Assembly: GCA_036426205.1 (NCBI GenBank)
Contig: CM071568.1
Location: 221,824,966-221,888,965 of the forward strand
Length of the DNA: 64,000 nt
Source of the DNA: Ascaphus truei
Taxonomy: Eukaryota > Chordata > Amphibia > Anura > Ascaphidae
Reading direction: 5' to 3'
This document shows, piece by piece, positions 32,660-46,266 of the stretch. Below the pieces are notes generated by a model, which was not told where the DNA came from, did no database searches, and saw nothing but the letters and a program-made list of their open reading frames with translations. Position numbers and translations under genes: made by a program. Each line of letters starts with the position of its first letter. Position 1 is the stretch's first letter.

Positions 32660-33076
32660 GTTAATGCTTCCTCACTTTACTGCCTGCCCCACACCTATGG
32701 AATGCCCTTCCCCTCAGTACCCGACTAGCACCTTCTCTATCCACCTTTAAGACCCACCTTAAGACACACTTGCTTAAAGAAGCATATGAATAGCACTGTG
32801 GATATTCTGAACACATGATACATAAAGCTTGACCCCTGCAGACGCACTTACCAGAACTCCCTCCTACTGTCTCTGTACGTTCTCCCTACCTAACAATTAG
32901 ACTGTAAGCTCCTTGGGGCAGGGACTCCTCTTCCTTAATGTTACTTTTATGTCTGAAGCACTTATTCCCATGACCTGTTATTTATATTATCTGTTAATTA
33001 TTTGATTACCACCTTATTACTACTCTGAAGCGCTATGTACATTAATGGCGCTATATAAATAAAGACATACAATACA
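32660..33076 (+). pseudogene. L2-clade LINE 3' end (ORF2 C-terminus and 3' UTR)
   Basis: The frame from 32680 to the stop TAG 32791-32793 reads LPAPHLWNALPLSTR, then LSTFKTHLKTHLLKEAYE, the standard C-terminus of L2-type ORF2. The 3' UTR follows with CTGTAAGCTCCTTGGGGCAG and ends in GGCGCTATATAAATAAAG at about 33047-33064. The copy is 5' truncated, as usual for LINEs, but this short piece keeps its frame. Confidence 0.8.
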
Positions 33077-34826
33077 ATAAAATACTTTAACATAATAGGT
33101 GACATTCTGCTTAACACAATCTGTGACATTACTCAAAATGGAGGAGCTAAAGTAAGTGAAACCGTCCAAAAGTTTTATGATTCTATGGTTACAAAGAAAC
33201 AGGTAAAAAATATTTAAAAATACTACAAAATGATATGATTTTTTACACATTAGTCAGCAAGATTTAACCCACTGTATAAGTCACTATCCTTAGTTACATT
33301 TTGTGCTTTTGAGGCTTTTAATAAATGGCTGGTGAGTGGTATTTGGAGGAAAGTAACAGTCATGATGCATTTGTGACTGGATGGTTTTAGGCAGCAGAGC
33401 AGCATTGCTTTACTGACATTTCCCAGGTACAAGTTCAAGCCACGGAGAGACCAATATCCTACATTGTAACCCCTGAGACCCAAATGCAGAAAACTGCTAC
33501 ATCCCTTCAAAGACATACTATCATTGTCTTCTTCTCAGGTTCTCCGGCCATGTAAAATCAGCCGTTAGACTCACCATGACTCTTTTGAATAGCAAGTTGT
33601 TAATACCTTTGCATAAGGAAAAAGCTTAACATATGTAAACCCAGCCATCTTCCAAACTTCAAATAACTAAACATGTGTTACCAAGTTACAGTGTTACACA
33701 GATAAGATACATATGAATATCTAAGAAAAATAAAATATTTCCTTTACGCAACAAGCACAAGGAAATAGGAAAATCATGAGTATCGATTACTTGTATTGCA
33801 TCTAAATGAATAGCATTGTTTAAATGTTGCTATATTGAGCTACTTAAAATATGGCATTTCCTGTTCTTGTTGAAAGAAAAATGAAATATAACAATGTGCT
33901 AAAAATGGGATTTCAAATAATAATTATTTATTCATAAAATATTGGGTAGTATCCAATACAGTTCTCATGAATTTATATTATTATTATTATAGACCATACA
34001 AAATGAACATACTGTAGAAGTAGTGTTAAGGTACGAAATGTCTCTCTCTCTCACCCTACTCTCTCATGTATTGTACTGTAGGTAAAAATAGAAATTGCTA
34101 TATCACCTAATGTAGTTTAGGCCAAAAATATACAACTGTGTGAGTAACTGCAGCTGTATCTCTAAATACAGTACACAGGGATTCTTCTCTCAGCTATTTG
34201 CTCATTGAAATATAGAAATAAGAGTGCCTGTGCAGGGAAATCAGTCTCCAAAGTTTTATCGCCTATAATTGTGTTTGAAAGTGTTTCTTACTTGAATAGC
34301 TTGCAGTGTATTGGGTTGATAAAATGTCATGTCTGTAATGCTACTACTTTGCACTTTTGTTTCCCTTGACTGTTATTGCCACCTTCATCTTTAACAGTTC
34401 CTCTGAAGGTTGCTGTCTCTGCCAGTCATTAACAAATCTTCCTTTGCCTCCACTTCTATTTCCTAAGCCGGTTGGAGCCATTCTATCTTAAAATTCCCTC
34501 CTGCTCAAAGCTGAGACCATACCACTTTACACTTTACACATACACTTTCACTGCTATTCTTACTTTCTAGGTTTATTCACACGTGTCAGATCTCATAGTC
34601 TTAATTCACGACCTACACTGCATCAAGCATGTTTAGAGCTTCCTACCACTGGTTTATGATTGTCCTTCCCTTTTCTATCCCAGTTATCACTTCTTTCTAC
34701 CATCCTGCAAGACTCCAACAACTGAGTAGGGGTCTCTTCCTTTTCCCTGTTACCAGAAATAAGCAGCACATGGTTTCACAAATCATAAACATGTAATTGA
34801 GATGAATTTATCACAGGTTATACACG
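33077..34826. other. No gene recognised
   Basis: AT-rich sequence with a short (TC)n run near 34041. I see no gene or nameable repeat. Confidence 0.5.
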
Positions 34827-34978
34827 GTCATATTTACGAAGCGGTGCTATTCTATAGAAAGCTTAGAAAGCATAGAAAGACACCTTATGGACCACTCACT
34901 TGAATGGGCTGTAAGGTGTCTTTCAGTGTCAAAACATGCATTATACTGTAGAGCATCACCACTTAGTAAATATGGGCC
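34827..34978. mobile_element. Small palindromic MITE (~152 bp)
   Basis: GGTCATATTTAC-AAG-GGTG on the left is mirrored by CACCACTTAGTAAATATGGGCC on the right. Inner segments AAAGACACCTTA and TAAGGTGTCTTT also pair. Confidence 0.6.
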
Positions 34979-35825
34979 ATAAAATATTGCATTGATAGAG
35001 AGAGCCTAATTATTACTACATCTCAAGGTCTACAGTATCTTGATTTTAAGTACACTTAAAGCTTTAATTTAGATCTGTAAGATGACTTCCTGGTGGCAAG
35101 GCAGCAGAGTGTTGGTTTCCTAAACTATAGTTTTCCTTCTCTCGTTAGCACCTACTTCAATACGCTGAGAACCTGTCTTCTCCTTTTAAGATTAAATAAT
35201 AATAATTAGAATCATAGTAAAAATAATAATTTTGCGCTTCTCACAAATGTTTACAATTTGTAAAGTTCTAAAAACTGCTATAACTCCGCTCTGCTACAAC
35301 GTTTAAATCACGTACTGTTTTCTCAGTGAGGTACTAATGAGCACTTAACAAAAACAGGTCACAATATCTGAGAAAATGTTACAAATAATCCTTCAGTGCA
35401 ACTCTAATATATATATCGCTAAGTATAACTGCACCTAAATTTTAACAAGAATAAATGCATTGCTCACAGTTATTACATAAAGTTTTCAAAAGAAACCTAA
35501 AACTTTTTGTATAATGTTTTATTGCCTTTAATAAAAAGTATAAGCTGACTATACTTTAGTGAAAAAAGAGAATAATAATTTGCGCTACTAATTGTTAAGT
35601 GATATGTGAGTAAATATGTATTTATAACTTATAAACCACCAAAATGTGACAATGTACACCCCCGATGACGCGACTCGAGTGACGTCACACCAGGAAGTGA
35701 GTCTGTGAGAAATTCGGAGCAGCAATAGCTACGGTGTTTCAGACGGCTGGCAGATCAGAGGATTAGTAACTGAGCAAGACAGAAGACACCTGGGATTACA
35801 ACACACTACCCAAGCTGTTGGTCTA
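34979..35825. other. No gene recognised
   Basis: AT-rich. A short CpG-containing piece at 35660-35760 (GATGACGCGACTCGAGTGAC) resembles Penelope-type debris elsewhere but cannot be assigned. Confidence 0.45.
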
Positions 35826-36000
35826 CTCTCATGGGCGTCCGCAGAAATTTTTTCAGGGGGGGGGCATAATTTCAACAGCCAGTGCCCGGCGTAAAAGTGG
35901 TAGTGAGTGCATTGTGGCGAGCGAGGCCGACCAGCATAAGGGGGGTTCTCCCTCCCGAGAAAATTTTGAAAAAAAAGTGTGCAAATGGTGCATTTTCAAG
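35826..36000 (+). mobile_element. DNA-transposon-end-like repeat
   Basis: ATGGGCGTCCGCAGAAATTT, TTCAGGGGGGGGGCATAATT, GGGGGGTTCTCCCTCC and GAAAATTTTGAAA have the look of widespread DNA-transposon termini. A shorter relative (ATGGGCGTCAGCAGGAGGGG) is at about 43149. Confidence 0.4.
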
Positions 36001-36100
36001 CAAATTTGAGAAAGCAGGTTAATAAAGCAATTGTGAAAGTGTAATTATGAAATAAAAAAAAAAGGACCATGGGAGGCCTTGGGGGGACCAGGGGAGGTCA

Positions 36101-38622
36101 ATACACTCACAAACACCCACGTTTTAACGCAGTTGGCTTAAGGTAGGTCCCCAGGGAGCCGGCGGTGCACGCAGTCGTAGGTGCCTCCCCAGCCCGTACC
36201 TTCCTCCTGGACTGTCCAAGTGCCGCCCTCGCTTCCTGGCTCACTACGCACTGTGATTGAGTCAGCCAGACAGGGGCTTACAACAGGATTGGTCCAGAGC
36301 GACCCGACACGTTAAGTGGTGCTCCAGGGCGCCAATTGAGAGGGGTTTCTCCTGTACTGCACTGCCCCTCCCATCACCTCCACTTTGAAAACCAGACTCT
36401 CAGCTTCTTTTTGCCCAGTGATCTTGATGCAGGGCCCCTCGTGCGGCATTTGCAGGAGGGGAGAAGACGAGCGAGCGGTTAACATAAAAGCCTCATGGCC
36501 CGCCCCGTTCATGGGCACATATATATCTATCTAGATATAGACTATATAATATCAGTGCTGACAAATCACCCAAAAATTAACTCTCAGAACCAAAAAAAAT
36601 TATCGCCACCTAGTCCCGCCCAACCCCGCCTCTAGCCGCCCCAACACCGCTCCAATCCGCGCCCCAGCCCCGCATTTAAAAAAAACCATAAATGAAATAA
36701 ATGTAATCAATTTACTCGTAAGAAGAACATTCGTTTATTTGTGACTTAAGTTTATTTATTGATTACTTTACTACACATTAGTCCGTGTGTGTGTAGGGTG
36801 TGTGTGTATGTGTGTGTGTGGTGGTGTATACATGTCGAAAGAATCTAGAAAAAAAAGCCAGATGTGAATGACTAGTTTCCTGCACCCTTAACTAGGCCGG
36901 ATGCCCTGCATTCACAAATTTAAAGCAGCAATCCCACCTGGGGATTTTACTGATCCGCAGACCCCTCAATGTCCGGGTACATCATTTCCGCAAATGTTAT
37001 ACATTGGGGGGAGGTGTTACCTACCGTCTTCGGGTTAGGGTGGGTTCCGATGTTACCGTGTGAAGCTTTAATCAGATTGGAAAAAGCAGTTATAGGTATT
37101 CGGTTGTAGTTTGTAGTAAGGGCAGTTAAGATATACAGGGGAAATCTAATATCCAGATCACAGATTGTGGACAGAGAGAGTGAGACAGAGAGAGGGTTTA
37201 GACAGAGAGGAGGGTGAGAAGAGAGAGGTGAGACAGAGAGAGGCGTGGAGACAGAGAGGAGGTGAGGACAGACGGAGAGAGAGGGTGAGACAGACGGAGA
37301 GAGAGGGTGAGACAGAGGAGAGAGAGTGTGAGGACAGAACGGAGAGAGAGGGTGAGAGGGTGAGAGAGGACGGACGAGAGAGGGTGAGAGAGACGGAGAG
37401 AGAGGGTGAGAGAGACGGAGAGAGAGGGTGGAGAGACAGAGAGAGGGACAGAGAGAGAGGGTGATGTGAGAGAGATCGAGAGAGGAGAGAGGGTGGAGAG
37501 AGACGGAGAGAGAGGGTGAGAGAGACGGAGAGAGGGTGAGGTAGGAGGGTGAGCGAGAGACGGAGAGAGGGGAGAGCGACGGAGAGAGGGGTGAGAGAGA
37601 GACGGAGTGAGAGTTGAAGAGGAGACGGAGAGAGGGTAGTGAGAGAGACGGAGGAGAGAGGGTGAGAAGATTGTGAGGGAGAAACCGAGAGGAGAACCCG
37701 AGAGAGAGAGGGGGAGGAGGGGGAGTAGAGAGAGGGGGAGGAGGACGAGAGGGGAATGTGGGGGAGGAAGGGAAGGAGGGCGTTGGGAGGATGGGGGGGG
37801 GGTGAATGGGGTGGGTGGTGGGAGATGGGTGAAAGGGTGTGGGGATGGGGGAAGGGTGGGGGGAGGGGTGGAAGGTGTGGGGAGGGGTGATAAGGTGTGG
37901 GGATGGGGGTTGGTGCGGTGTGGGGGATGGGGTGACGGTGTGTGGGGATGGGGTGGACTGGGTGTGGGGATTGTGTGATTGGAGGGGTGACAGGGTGGGG
38001 TGTGATGTGGGGTGGGGGGGTGGTGACGGGGTGTCTGACTGGGTGGGAATTAGACTGTGGCTGGGTGGGGAGATTACTGACTGTCTGAATGGGTGGGGAT
38101 TACTGACTGTCTGACTGGGTGGGGGACTGGGAAGGGGGCAGGGGGGGCGGGGGAAGGGGTGTGGGGGATTGACGACTTGGGACGGACTGGAGTGGGGGGA
38201 GTGGAATGGGGGGGGAGTAGTGACTGACTGGGGGGGGGAGATGGGGAGTGATGACGGGTGGGGGGGACTGATGGTGGGTGGGGGGTATGACTGACTGACT
38301 GGGTGGGGGGGTATATGACTTCTGGACTGGGTGGTGGGTATGACCGTACTGGATACTGGGTGGGTGGGGAATGACATGACTGGGTGGGGATGGGGGGTTG
38401 ACTGACGGGTGGGGTGGGGGGGGGGAATGACTGACTGGTGGGGTGGGGGGATGACTGACTGACTGACTGGGTGGGGGGTATGACTTACTACTGGGTGGGG
38501 GTAGACTTACTGACTGGGTGGGGTGGGGGATGACTGACTCGGTGGGTGGGGGGGGGGATGACTGACTGATTGGGGGGGATGGGGATGATACTCTGGTGTC
38601 CTAACGGTGTACACACACACAA

Positions 38623-38671
<49 letters not shown>

Positions 38672-40880
38672 ACACACAACACACACACCACACACACACA
38701 CACACACACAAACACACACAACAATCTCTTTCTTCATTACACACACCACACACACTAGTCCTCGTTGGGGGGGGGGTTCAGGGGGAGTGGAGACAGCCAC
38801 GGGGACCGAAGAAGAACACCCTGCCCAGAGGTGATTGCAGCCACAGGAGCGGAACGGACTGGGGACGGGAAATAACCTGCCTGTATCGCCTGCCCCGCGG
38901 GAGCAGCCACGGGGACAGGAGCAGAGACCAGGGGGGAAGCGGGTCGGGTTCGAGGGGGGGAGGGAGGGACGACATTCCCTCTATTCATCTCCCTGCACCG
39001 GGCGTGCAGCCACGGGCCAGGAGCGGGACCGGAGACCACGCGGGGACAGGGTGGAAATCCCCCGTGTCATATCCTGCCCCGCGCGAGCAAGCAACAGGGG
39101 ACAGGGGCGGAGATGAGGATGAGGGGGGGGAGCGCGAGCAGGAGACAGGGGAACGAGGCGCGAGGAGCAGACATTACTACCCCTGCAGAGAAGGGCCCAT
39201 TCCACGTCACGGCCAATTGGCCAATCAGCCAGAGGATATTTTTTTGTTATTTATTTATTTTTACATTTGTGGGAGGGGGGGGGGGGGGTGGGGGGAGAGG
39301 AAGGGAGGGGGAGCGGAGACAGCACGGGGACCGAGGAACACCCCTGCTGGCATCGGGAGCAGCCACGGGCACTGGGGGAAAGCGGGGAGAGGGCAACGGG
39401 ACGGGAGGGGGGGAGACATCGCCGCTGTCATCTCCTGCACCACGCATGACAGCCACAGGGACAGGAGGGGTGGAAACGGTGACAGGGGGAAATCCCCTGC
39501 TGTAATCTCCTGCCCGACAGGAGCGGAGGAATGGAGGGGATGGGGGGGAAAGCGGCGGGCGGAGGCAGGGAGCAGCCATTACTTACCCCTGCAGAGAAGG
39601 GTCCATTTCGCGTCACGACCTGGCAATCAGCCGGAGGATATTTGTATTTATGATTTATTTAAAAAAAAATTTTGCGCAGAGCAGTGGGGAAAAAAAAAGT
39701 AAAGCTGGCCACCGGCCAATTTCAGTTCGCGCCTGGCGAGTGGCGAACCGGGTTTGTCTGAGCAATGTATATATCATTAATATTGAGTTTACATTAGAGG
39801 ATAGGTATTTGACACCCTACACTCAGGGCCCGCCAAACATAAATCGTGGGGCCCAGGACAAAAGTTTAATCAGCCCCCCCCCTCCCCCGGTGTCGGCGGT
39901 ATTGCCCTCCACCCCTCCACCCATTCGCACCTCATTGAGCCCCTCTCTTTTTCCCACCCTCTCCCATGTATTTCTTCTCCCTTCCGTCTCCCCCTCCCCC
40001 TCACATGTATTTCTCTCCCATGCTTCTCACTCTTACTCTCTCTTTCCTCACTCACCCCCCCTCTCCTCTACCTTACCCCCCAACATGTCCGGGCGGGGAT
40101 ACATGGGCCTGAGGACTCAGCTGACGAAAGAGAAGGAAGTCGACGTTGCGTTACTACGTCCCGGACACTGCGTCAATACGGAAGGCGCGGATCTGGGTTC
40201 GGTTTTGCACAGGCTGGTTGCATGAGACCTTCGGTTCCTCTGCCACTAAGTGAGGACACCCAGCGAGCAGGAGGAAAAACAAACGGAAAGGCTACACCAG
40301 GTGGTTTACAAGTCTGACTGACTACAAGTACAGGGAAGTATCATCTTTCGGTGGACACTATCCATGGACTGCGGGATTATTCAACTTGGCGGTGATATTT
40401 TATTACAATCGTTTGCTTTTATATTTGAAATCTTGTGAGTGCGATCTTATCTCTCCCTATCCCAAACCCTCCCCAATAAATTGTTACTGTTTTACGCTAG
40501 GGCGTGCGCTCTCTCCTCTTTCTGTTATAACAGGTTCACTGGATGTGGTTCATCCCGTTTGAAGCAGCCTGAAGTTCCCTACTTTTGGTTTTATTCTATA
40601 TATCCTTTGGACTTTTATTGGGGACTGGTTTTATATATTCAATAATATTTTAATTTTGTTACATTAATGTGTTATATTTTATTGTTTCTTCACTGTTTTT
40701 GATCAGTCATTTTGTGATCATTAAGTATATATTTGCACCTTTATAAATATTTTTGTTGATTATCACTTTATTTATATATTTATATATTTATATGTTCACA
40801 TTATAGCACAGTATACTTATTAATGGCCGCTACTTGATCTTGGTTGTTTTATATATAATATATATATTTATAGATATCTC

Positions 40881-40914
<34 letters not shown>

Positions 40915-41057
40915 ATATATATATATTATTCTATATATATAATTCAGTTACATTTAGGGATAGTCACTGACACACCTACACCAGGGCCGCCAACAGAAAC
41001 GTGGGGGCCCAGGGACAAACATTTTAGCAGGGGCCCCCACCCGGGTCGGCGTATTGC
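36101..41057 (+). repeat. Left arm of a ~12.7-kb imperfect inverted repeat
   Basis: Landmarks occur here and inverted in the right arm. ATACACTCACAAAC at 36101 matches GTTTGTGAGTGTAT ending near 48795. GATCCGCAGACCCCTCAATG at 36953 matches its inverse near 47905. CCAACATGTCCGGGCGGGG at 40080 matches 44740-44757. The arm holds a GA-rich minisatellite (37150-37680), a G-rich stretch (37750-38570), an (AC)n run (38607-38757) and an internal duplication of a ~400-bp segment carrying CTGCAGAGAAGGG (39190 and 39590). It also holds Penelope-type debris with TTACGCTAGGGCGTGCGCTC (40490-40511). The inferred proline- or charge-rich proteins are artefacts. Confidence 0.8.
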
Positions 41058-41439
41058 CCTCCACCCCTCCCCCAATTGTGACACCTCACAAGCCCCTCTC
41101 TTTCCCCCCCCTCTTCCCATGTAATTTCTCTCCTTCCGTCTCACCCTCCCGCCTCAATGTATTTCTCTCCCCGCTTCTCATTCTTACTCTCTCTTTCCTC
41201 ACTCACCCCCTCTCCTCTACCTCCGTCAATTACCCCATGTTCGCTCATTCCGTACCGACCACACACAATTCCCCCCACAAGATATATACCAAAAACTTCC
41301 CACCCAAAAAATATAGACAATCCCCCCAAATGCATAAAAAACCCCACATACCCAATACATAACATATACACCCATACATACATATATAATATATATATAT
41401 TTGGTGACCTTCTGTATTTGCTGTATTGTACTTGCCACT

Positions 41440-42085
41440 CTGACAGTCTTCTCTTTATGGTAGACGGAGATAATGATTAGCCACCTCCGGATGGAGTGTT
41501 CTGCACGTGTGGATGTTGTGTGAAGGGATTTTTCTTATCATGGAAAGGATTCTACAATCACCCCACTGTTGTTTCCGTAGATGTCCAGGCCTTTTGTGAC
41601 GTTCTTTTTTTCATCAGAATTACCAAAACGGTGAATTTGGCCCCACTTCTAATGTTCCTGCTATCTCTCTGATGGAGTTTCTGTTTTTTTGCAAGCTAAA
41701 GGAGCCCTTGTTTCACTTGCATTGAGACCTTCTTTGACTGCAGGTTGGGGTTTCACAGCAACAGCTTCCAAATGCGAATACCACACCTAGAATCAACTCC
41801 AGAACCTTTTTACCTGTTTAATTGGTGATTGAAAGAACAAATGAATGAGCCAACCCTGTCATGAAACACAGCTTTTGAGTCGATTGTCCATTATTTTGGT
41901 CCCTGTGAAAAAGAGGGGGGCTACATATTAAGAGATGTAATTCCTAAACCCTTCTCCAATTGGGATGTGAATACCCTAAATAAGCGGATTTAGGACTGAA
42001 ACACTATTTAAGCCCATATTGATTATTTAACTGTAACTTGATTAATGTTGATACCACAGCCGAAATAACAAAAACTGTACAGTTG
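41440..42085. mobile_element. Fossil DNA-transposon 3' region in the spacer
   Basis: The run ATTATTTTGGTCCCTGTG, AAGAGGGGGGCTACATATTA, TGTAATTCCTAAACCC and GATGTGAATACCC, preceded by GGAGCCCTTGTTTCACTTGC, matches a DNA-transposon tail I know from many fish and frog genomes. Superfamily not assigned. Confidence 0.4.
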
Positions 42086-42252
42086 TCATTATTATATTAT
42101 ATAATAATATATTATATATATATCCATATATATCTATATATTATACACACACACAAACACACACACACACACACACACACGCATGCACGCACGCACGACG
42201 CACACCTCTTACTGGGATGTGTGTATATATATTATATATATTATATATATAT
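42086..42252. repeat. (AT)n and (CA)n microsatellites
   Basis: TATATA runs flank a (CA)n run with GCATGCACGCACGCACG. Confidence 0.85.
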
Positions 42253-42707
42253 ATTATCTCCAATCCATATAAAAAATTAACCCAGCCCACCCAATCCATA
42301 TAAAAATACCAAGGCCCCCCAATCTATATTTAAAATACCCCTATTCCCCAATCCATATAAAAGATACCCCAAGCCCCCCCCAATCTGATAAAAAATACCC
42401 CAAAGCCCCCCCAATCCATGTAAAAAATACCCCGAAGCCCCCAAACCCATTATAAAAAATACCCCAACCCCCCAATCCATGATAAAAAATACCCCAAGCC
42501 CCCCAAAACCATATAAAAATTCCCCAAGCCCCGCAATCTATATAACAAATACCCCAGCCCCACAATCCATGTTAAAAAATACCCCAAGCCACCCAATCCA
42601 TGTACAAAATACCCCAAGGCCCCCAATCCATATACAAAATACCCCAAGCCCCCCAATCCATGTAAAAATACCCCAAGCCCCCAAATCCATGTAAAAATAC
42701 CCCAACT
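42253..42707. repeat. ~30-bp minisatellite
   Basis: About fifteen copies of CCCCCAATCCATATAAAAAA plus TACCCCAAGC, with indels. Repeated GLGYF-type peptides read from it are artefacts. Confidence 0.85.
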
Positions 42708-43479
42708 TACCTTGGGATGATCTCAGCCAATCAGGCCGGTGGCTGCAGGGGGGAGTGGGGGGCGCGGCGTGCCGGTGGTGGTGACAGTGCTGCTGGGTGG
42801 GGGGGGTGTGATGCTGCAGGGGGCGATGCTGCAGGGGGCAGTACGGGGTGTCCCGCGGCTTTGGGGGTGTCTGGCGGCTGCGAGGGATGGCTGGATGGCC
42901 CAATCCTGTGGGGAAGGGGTGGCGGTGCCAGTGCCCTTTGTCCACCGCTGTTGGTGGCCCTGCCTACACTGTGTTAGGTGTGTTTGTACCTCCTGTGTGT
43001 TTCCCCTCCGATAGAGCTTTGGAGGAATATATCTCTATATATAGTTTTAGATATTAGATTAAAGTATAGTCAGGCAATACATGAATTTTGGCACATGTTA
43101 CCAGCACGAATCTGCATCTGGCCAGACTGCAAAGGTAGGGAGAGTAGACATGGGCGTCAGCAGGAGGGGGCAAGGGGGGGCGCTTGCCCCCCCCATGTCA
43201 CTTGCAGTCCTGGCCGTGCCCGTACAAAAAAAAATGAAAAGTCGCAAAAAAAAAAAATCCTGTGCGACAATGCTGACACAATCCGGCCTTCCAGTTGCCA
43301 CTGGCAACCAGAGTGTACCCAATTGATGATCCATACAATTCCCCCTGCCAGACGTCCCTCACCCCCCCAACCTGATTGGCTGGCGCTGTTGCCAGGATTT
43401 TTTTTTTTTTGGCTCGCAGCCAGGCTCTGGGCTGGAAGCCGCCATTTCTTCTGTTCAGCATAGAGCAGGTAAGCAATGT

Positions 43480-43770
43480 CCCATGTCTCCCATGCCTCTC
43501 ACCTGGCCTCCTATGCACCCTCACTGGTCTCCCCTGGTCCCCCCAACGGCCTCCCCTGGTCCAACCTGGCCTCCGCTGGTTCCCCCCAATGCCTCCACCT
43601 GGTCCCCCACACCTCAAGTGATCCCCCACGGCCTCACCTGTCACCCCCAACGGCCTCTAGAGGTCCCCCCATGGGCCCTCCCCTGGACCTCCCATGGTCC
43701 CCCCACGAACCTCCCCATGTCCCCCCAAGACCTTCTGGGCCCCCCAAAACATCCCTGGTCCCCCCAGACT
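43480..43770. repeat. C-rich minisatellite
   Basis: Variable copies of GGCCTCCCCTGGTCCCCCCA-type units lie just inside the right arm of the inverted repeat. Confidence 0.7.
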
Positions 43771-46222
43771 ACCGCCGGACACAGGGTGGGGGGGCCCCGC
43801 TTAAATGTCTTCGTCCTGGGACCATACGATTTCTGTTGGCGGCCCTGAGTGAGGTGTTGTCAGTACTTACCCCTAAATGGAATCGGAATTATATCTATCT
43901 AAGTAGATAGTATATATATAGTATATATATAATATATTAGTCTAGATATATTATAAAATATCTTATTATATATATATAAAACAAACAAGAAAGTAGCGCC
44001 ATTAATAAGTGATACTGTGCTATAATGTGAACATATAAAATATATATATATAATATAAAATAAAGTGATAATCACAAAAATATTTATAAATGTGCAAATA
44101 TATACTTAATGATCACAAAATGACTGATTCAAAAAAACAGTGAAAGAAACAATTAAAATATAACACATTAATGTAACAAAATGAAAAATAATTATTGAAA
44201 TATATAAAACCAGTCCCAATAAAAAGTCCAAAGGATATATAGAATAAAATCCAAAAGTAGGGGAACTTCAGGCTGCTCTCAAACGGATGAACCACATCCA
44301 GTGGAACCTGTAGAAAAGAAAAGAGGAGAGAGCGCACGCCCCATAGCGTAAAACAGTAACAATTTATTGGGGGAAGGGGTGGGAGAGGGAGAGGGATAAG
44401 AATCGCACTCACAAGATTTCAAATATAAAAGCACGATTGTGAATAAATATCACCGCCAAGTTGAATAATCACCGCAGTCCATGGATAGTGTCCACCAGAA
44501 AGATGATACTCTGTACTTGTAGTCAGTCAGACTTGTAAACCACCTGGTGTAGCCTTTCCGTTTGTTTTCTCCTGCTCGGCTGGGTGTCTCACTTAGTGCA
44601 GAGGAACAGAAGGTCTATGCAACCAGCCTGTGCGACCGGACCAGATCGCGCACTTCCGTATTGACGCAGTGTCGTGACGTAGTAACGCAACGGCGACTTA
44701 AGTTTCTCTTCGTCAGCTGAGCCTCAGGCCCATGTCTCCCCGCCCGGACATGTTGGGGGGTAGAGGTAGAGGAGAGGGGGTGAGTGAGGAAAAGAGAGAG
44801 TAAGAGTGAGAAGCAGGGGAGAGAAATACATGTGAGGTGGGAGGGGGAGACGGAAGGGAGAGAAATACATGGGAAGAGGGGGGGAAAAGAGAGGGGGCTC
44901 ATGAGGTGCGAAATGGGGGGAGGGGTGGAGGGCAATACCGCCGACACCGGGGGAGGGGGGGGGCTGATTAAAATGTTTGTCCTGGGCCCCACGATTTATG
45001 TTGGCGGCCCTGAGTGTAGGTGTGTCAATACTATCCTCTAAATGTAAACTCAATATATATATATATACATTGCTCGACAAACCCGGTCGCCCACTCGCCA
45101 GGCGCGAACGGAAATTGGCCGGTGGCCAGCTACTTTTTCCCCACTGCTCTGCGCAAAATTTTTTTTTTAAATAAATAAATAAATACAAATATCCTCCTGG
45201 CTGATTGGCCAGGTCGTGACGCGAAATGGAGCCCTTCTCTGCAGGGGTAAGTAATGGCTGCTCCCTGCCTCCTGCCCGCGCTTCCCCCCTCATCCCCTCC
45301 AGTCTCCGCTCCTGTCGGGCAGGAGATGACAGCAGGGGATTTCCCCCCCTGTCCCACGGTTCCGCTCCTGTCCCTGTGGCTGCATGCGTGGGGCAGGAGA
45401 TGACAGCGGGCGATGTCTCCCCCCCCTCCCGTCCCGGTTGCCCTACGATCCCCGCTTTCCCCCAGTGCCCGTGGCTGCTCCCGATGCCAGCAGGGGTGTT
45501 CCCCTCGGTCCCCGTGGCTGTCTCCGCTTCCCCCTCCCTTTCCGCTCCCCCCCCCCCTCCCACAAATGTAAAAATAAATAAATAACAAAAAAATATCCTC
45601 CTGGCTGATTGGCCAATTGGCCGTGACGTGGAATGGAGCCCTTCTCTGCAGGGGTAAGTAATGGCTGCTCCTCGCGCGCTCGTTCCCTGTCTCCTGCTCG
45701 CGCTTCCCCCCTCATCCCCTCAATCTCCGCTCCTGTCCCTGTGGCTGCTCGCGCGGGGCAGGAGATGACAGCGGGGGATTTCCACCCTGTCCCGCGTGTG
45801 CTCCGGTCCCGCTCCTGTCCCGTGGCTGCACGCCCGGGGCAGGAGATGATAGAGGGGAATGTCGTCCCTCCCCCCCCCCCCCCGAACCCGCTTCCCCTCT
45901 GGTCTCTGCTCCTGTCCCCGTGGCTGCTCGCGCGGCGGCAGGGCGATGACAGAAGGGGATTGCCCAACCAGCCCGGTAACTGACTTCAATGTGGATGCAA
46001 GAGAGTGGGCCGGCGCATAGGGGTGTTACCTTCGGGGTAACCCGTGGACTGTCTCAACCTCAACACCTGGACCACCCCCACCAAAAGAAGAAGAGAGTGA
46101 TCGGGTGTGTTGAGATGAGAGAGAGAGAGTGTGGGCTTCAAGTTGTGGTGTGTGTGTGTGTGTGTGTGTTGTGTGTGTGTGTGATGTGTGTGTGTGTGTG
46201 TGTGTGTGGGTGTGTGTGTGTG

Positions 46223-46266
<44 letters not shown>

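Noticed and set aside
35640..35760. Possible promoter or first exon (CpG-containing, TGACGTCA)
   Set aside because: Too short, no initiation or splice pattern; more like Penelope-type debris.
36947..38377. 476-codon minus-strand open frame, proline/serine-rich
   Set aside because: It spans GA- and G-rich minisatellite DNA inside the inverted repeat; composition alone explains it and the mirrored arm does not preserve it.
39004..39702. 232-codon open frame
   Set aside because: Lies in duplicated GC-rich repeat DNA with indel-type differences between copies; no domain visible.
42277..42694. Glycine-rich GLGYF repeat proteins and proline-rich ones on the other strand
   Set aside because: Products of the 30-bp minisatellite, open in several frames at once.
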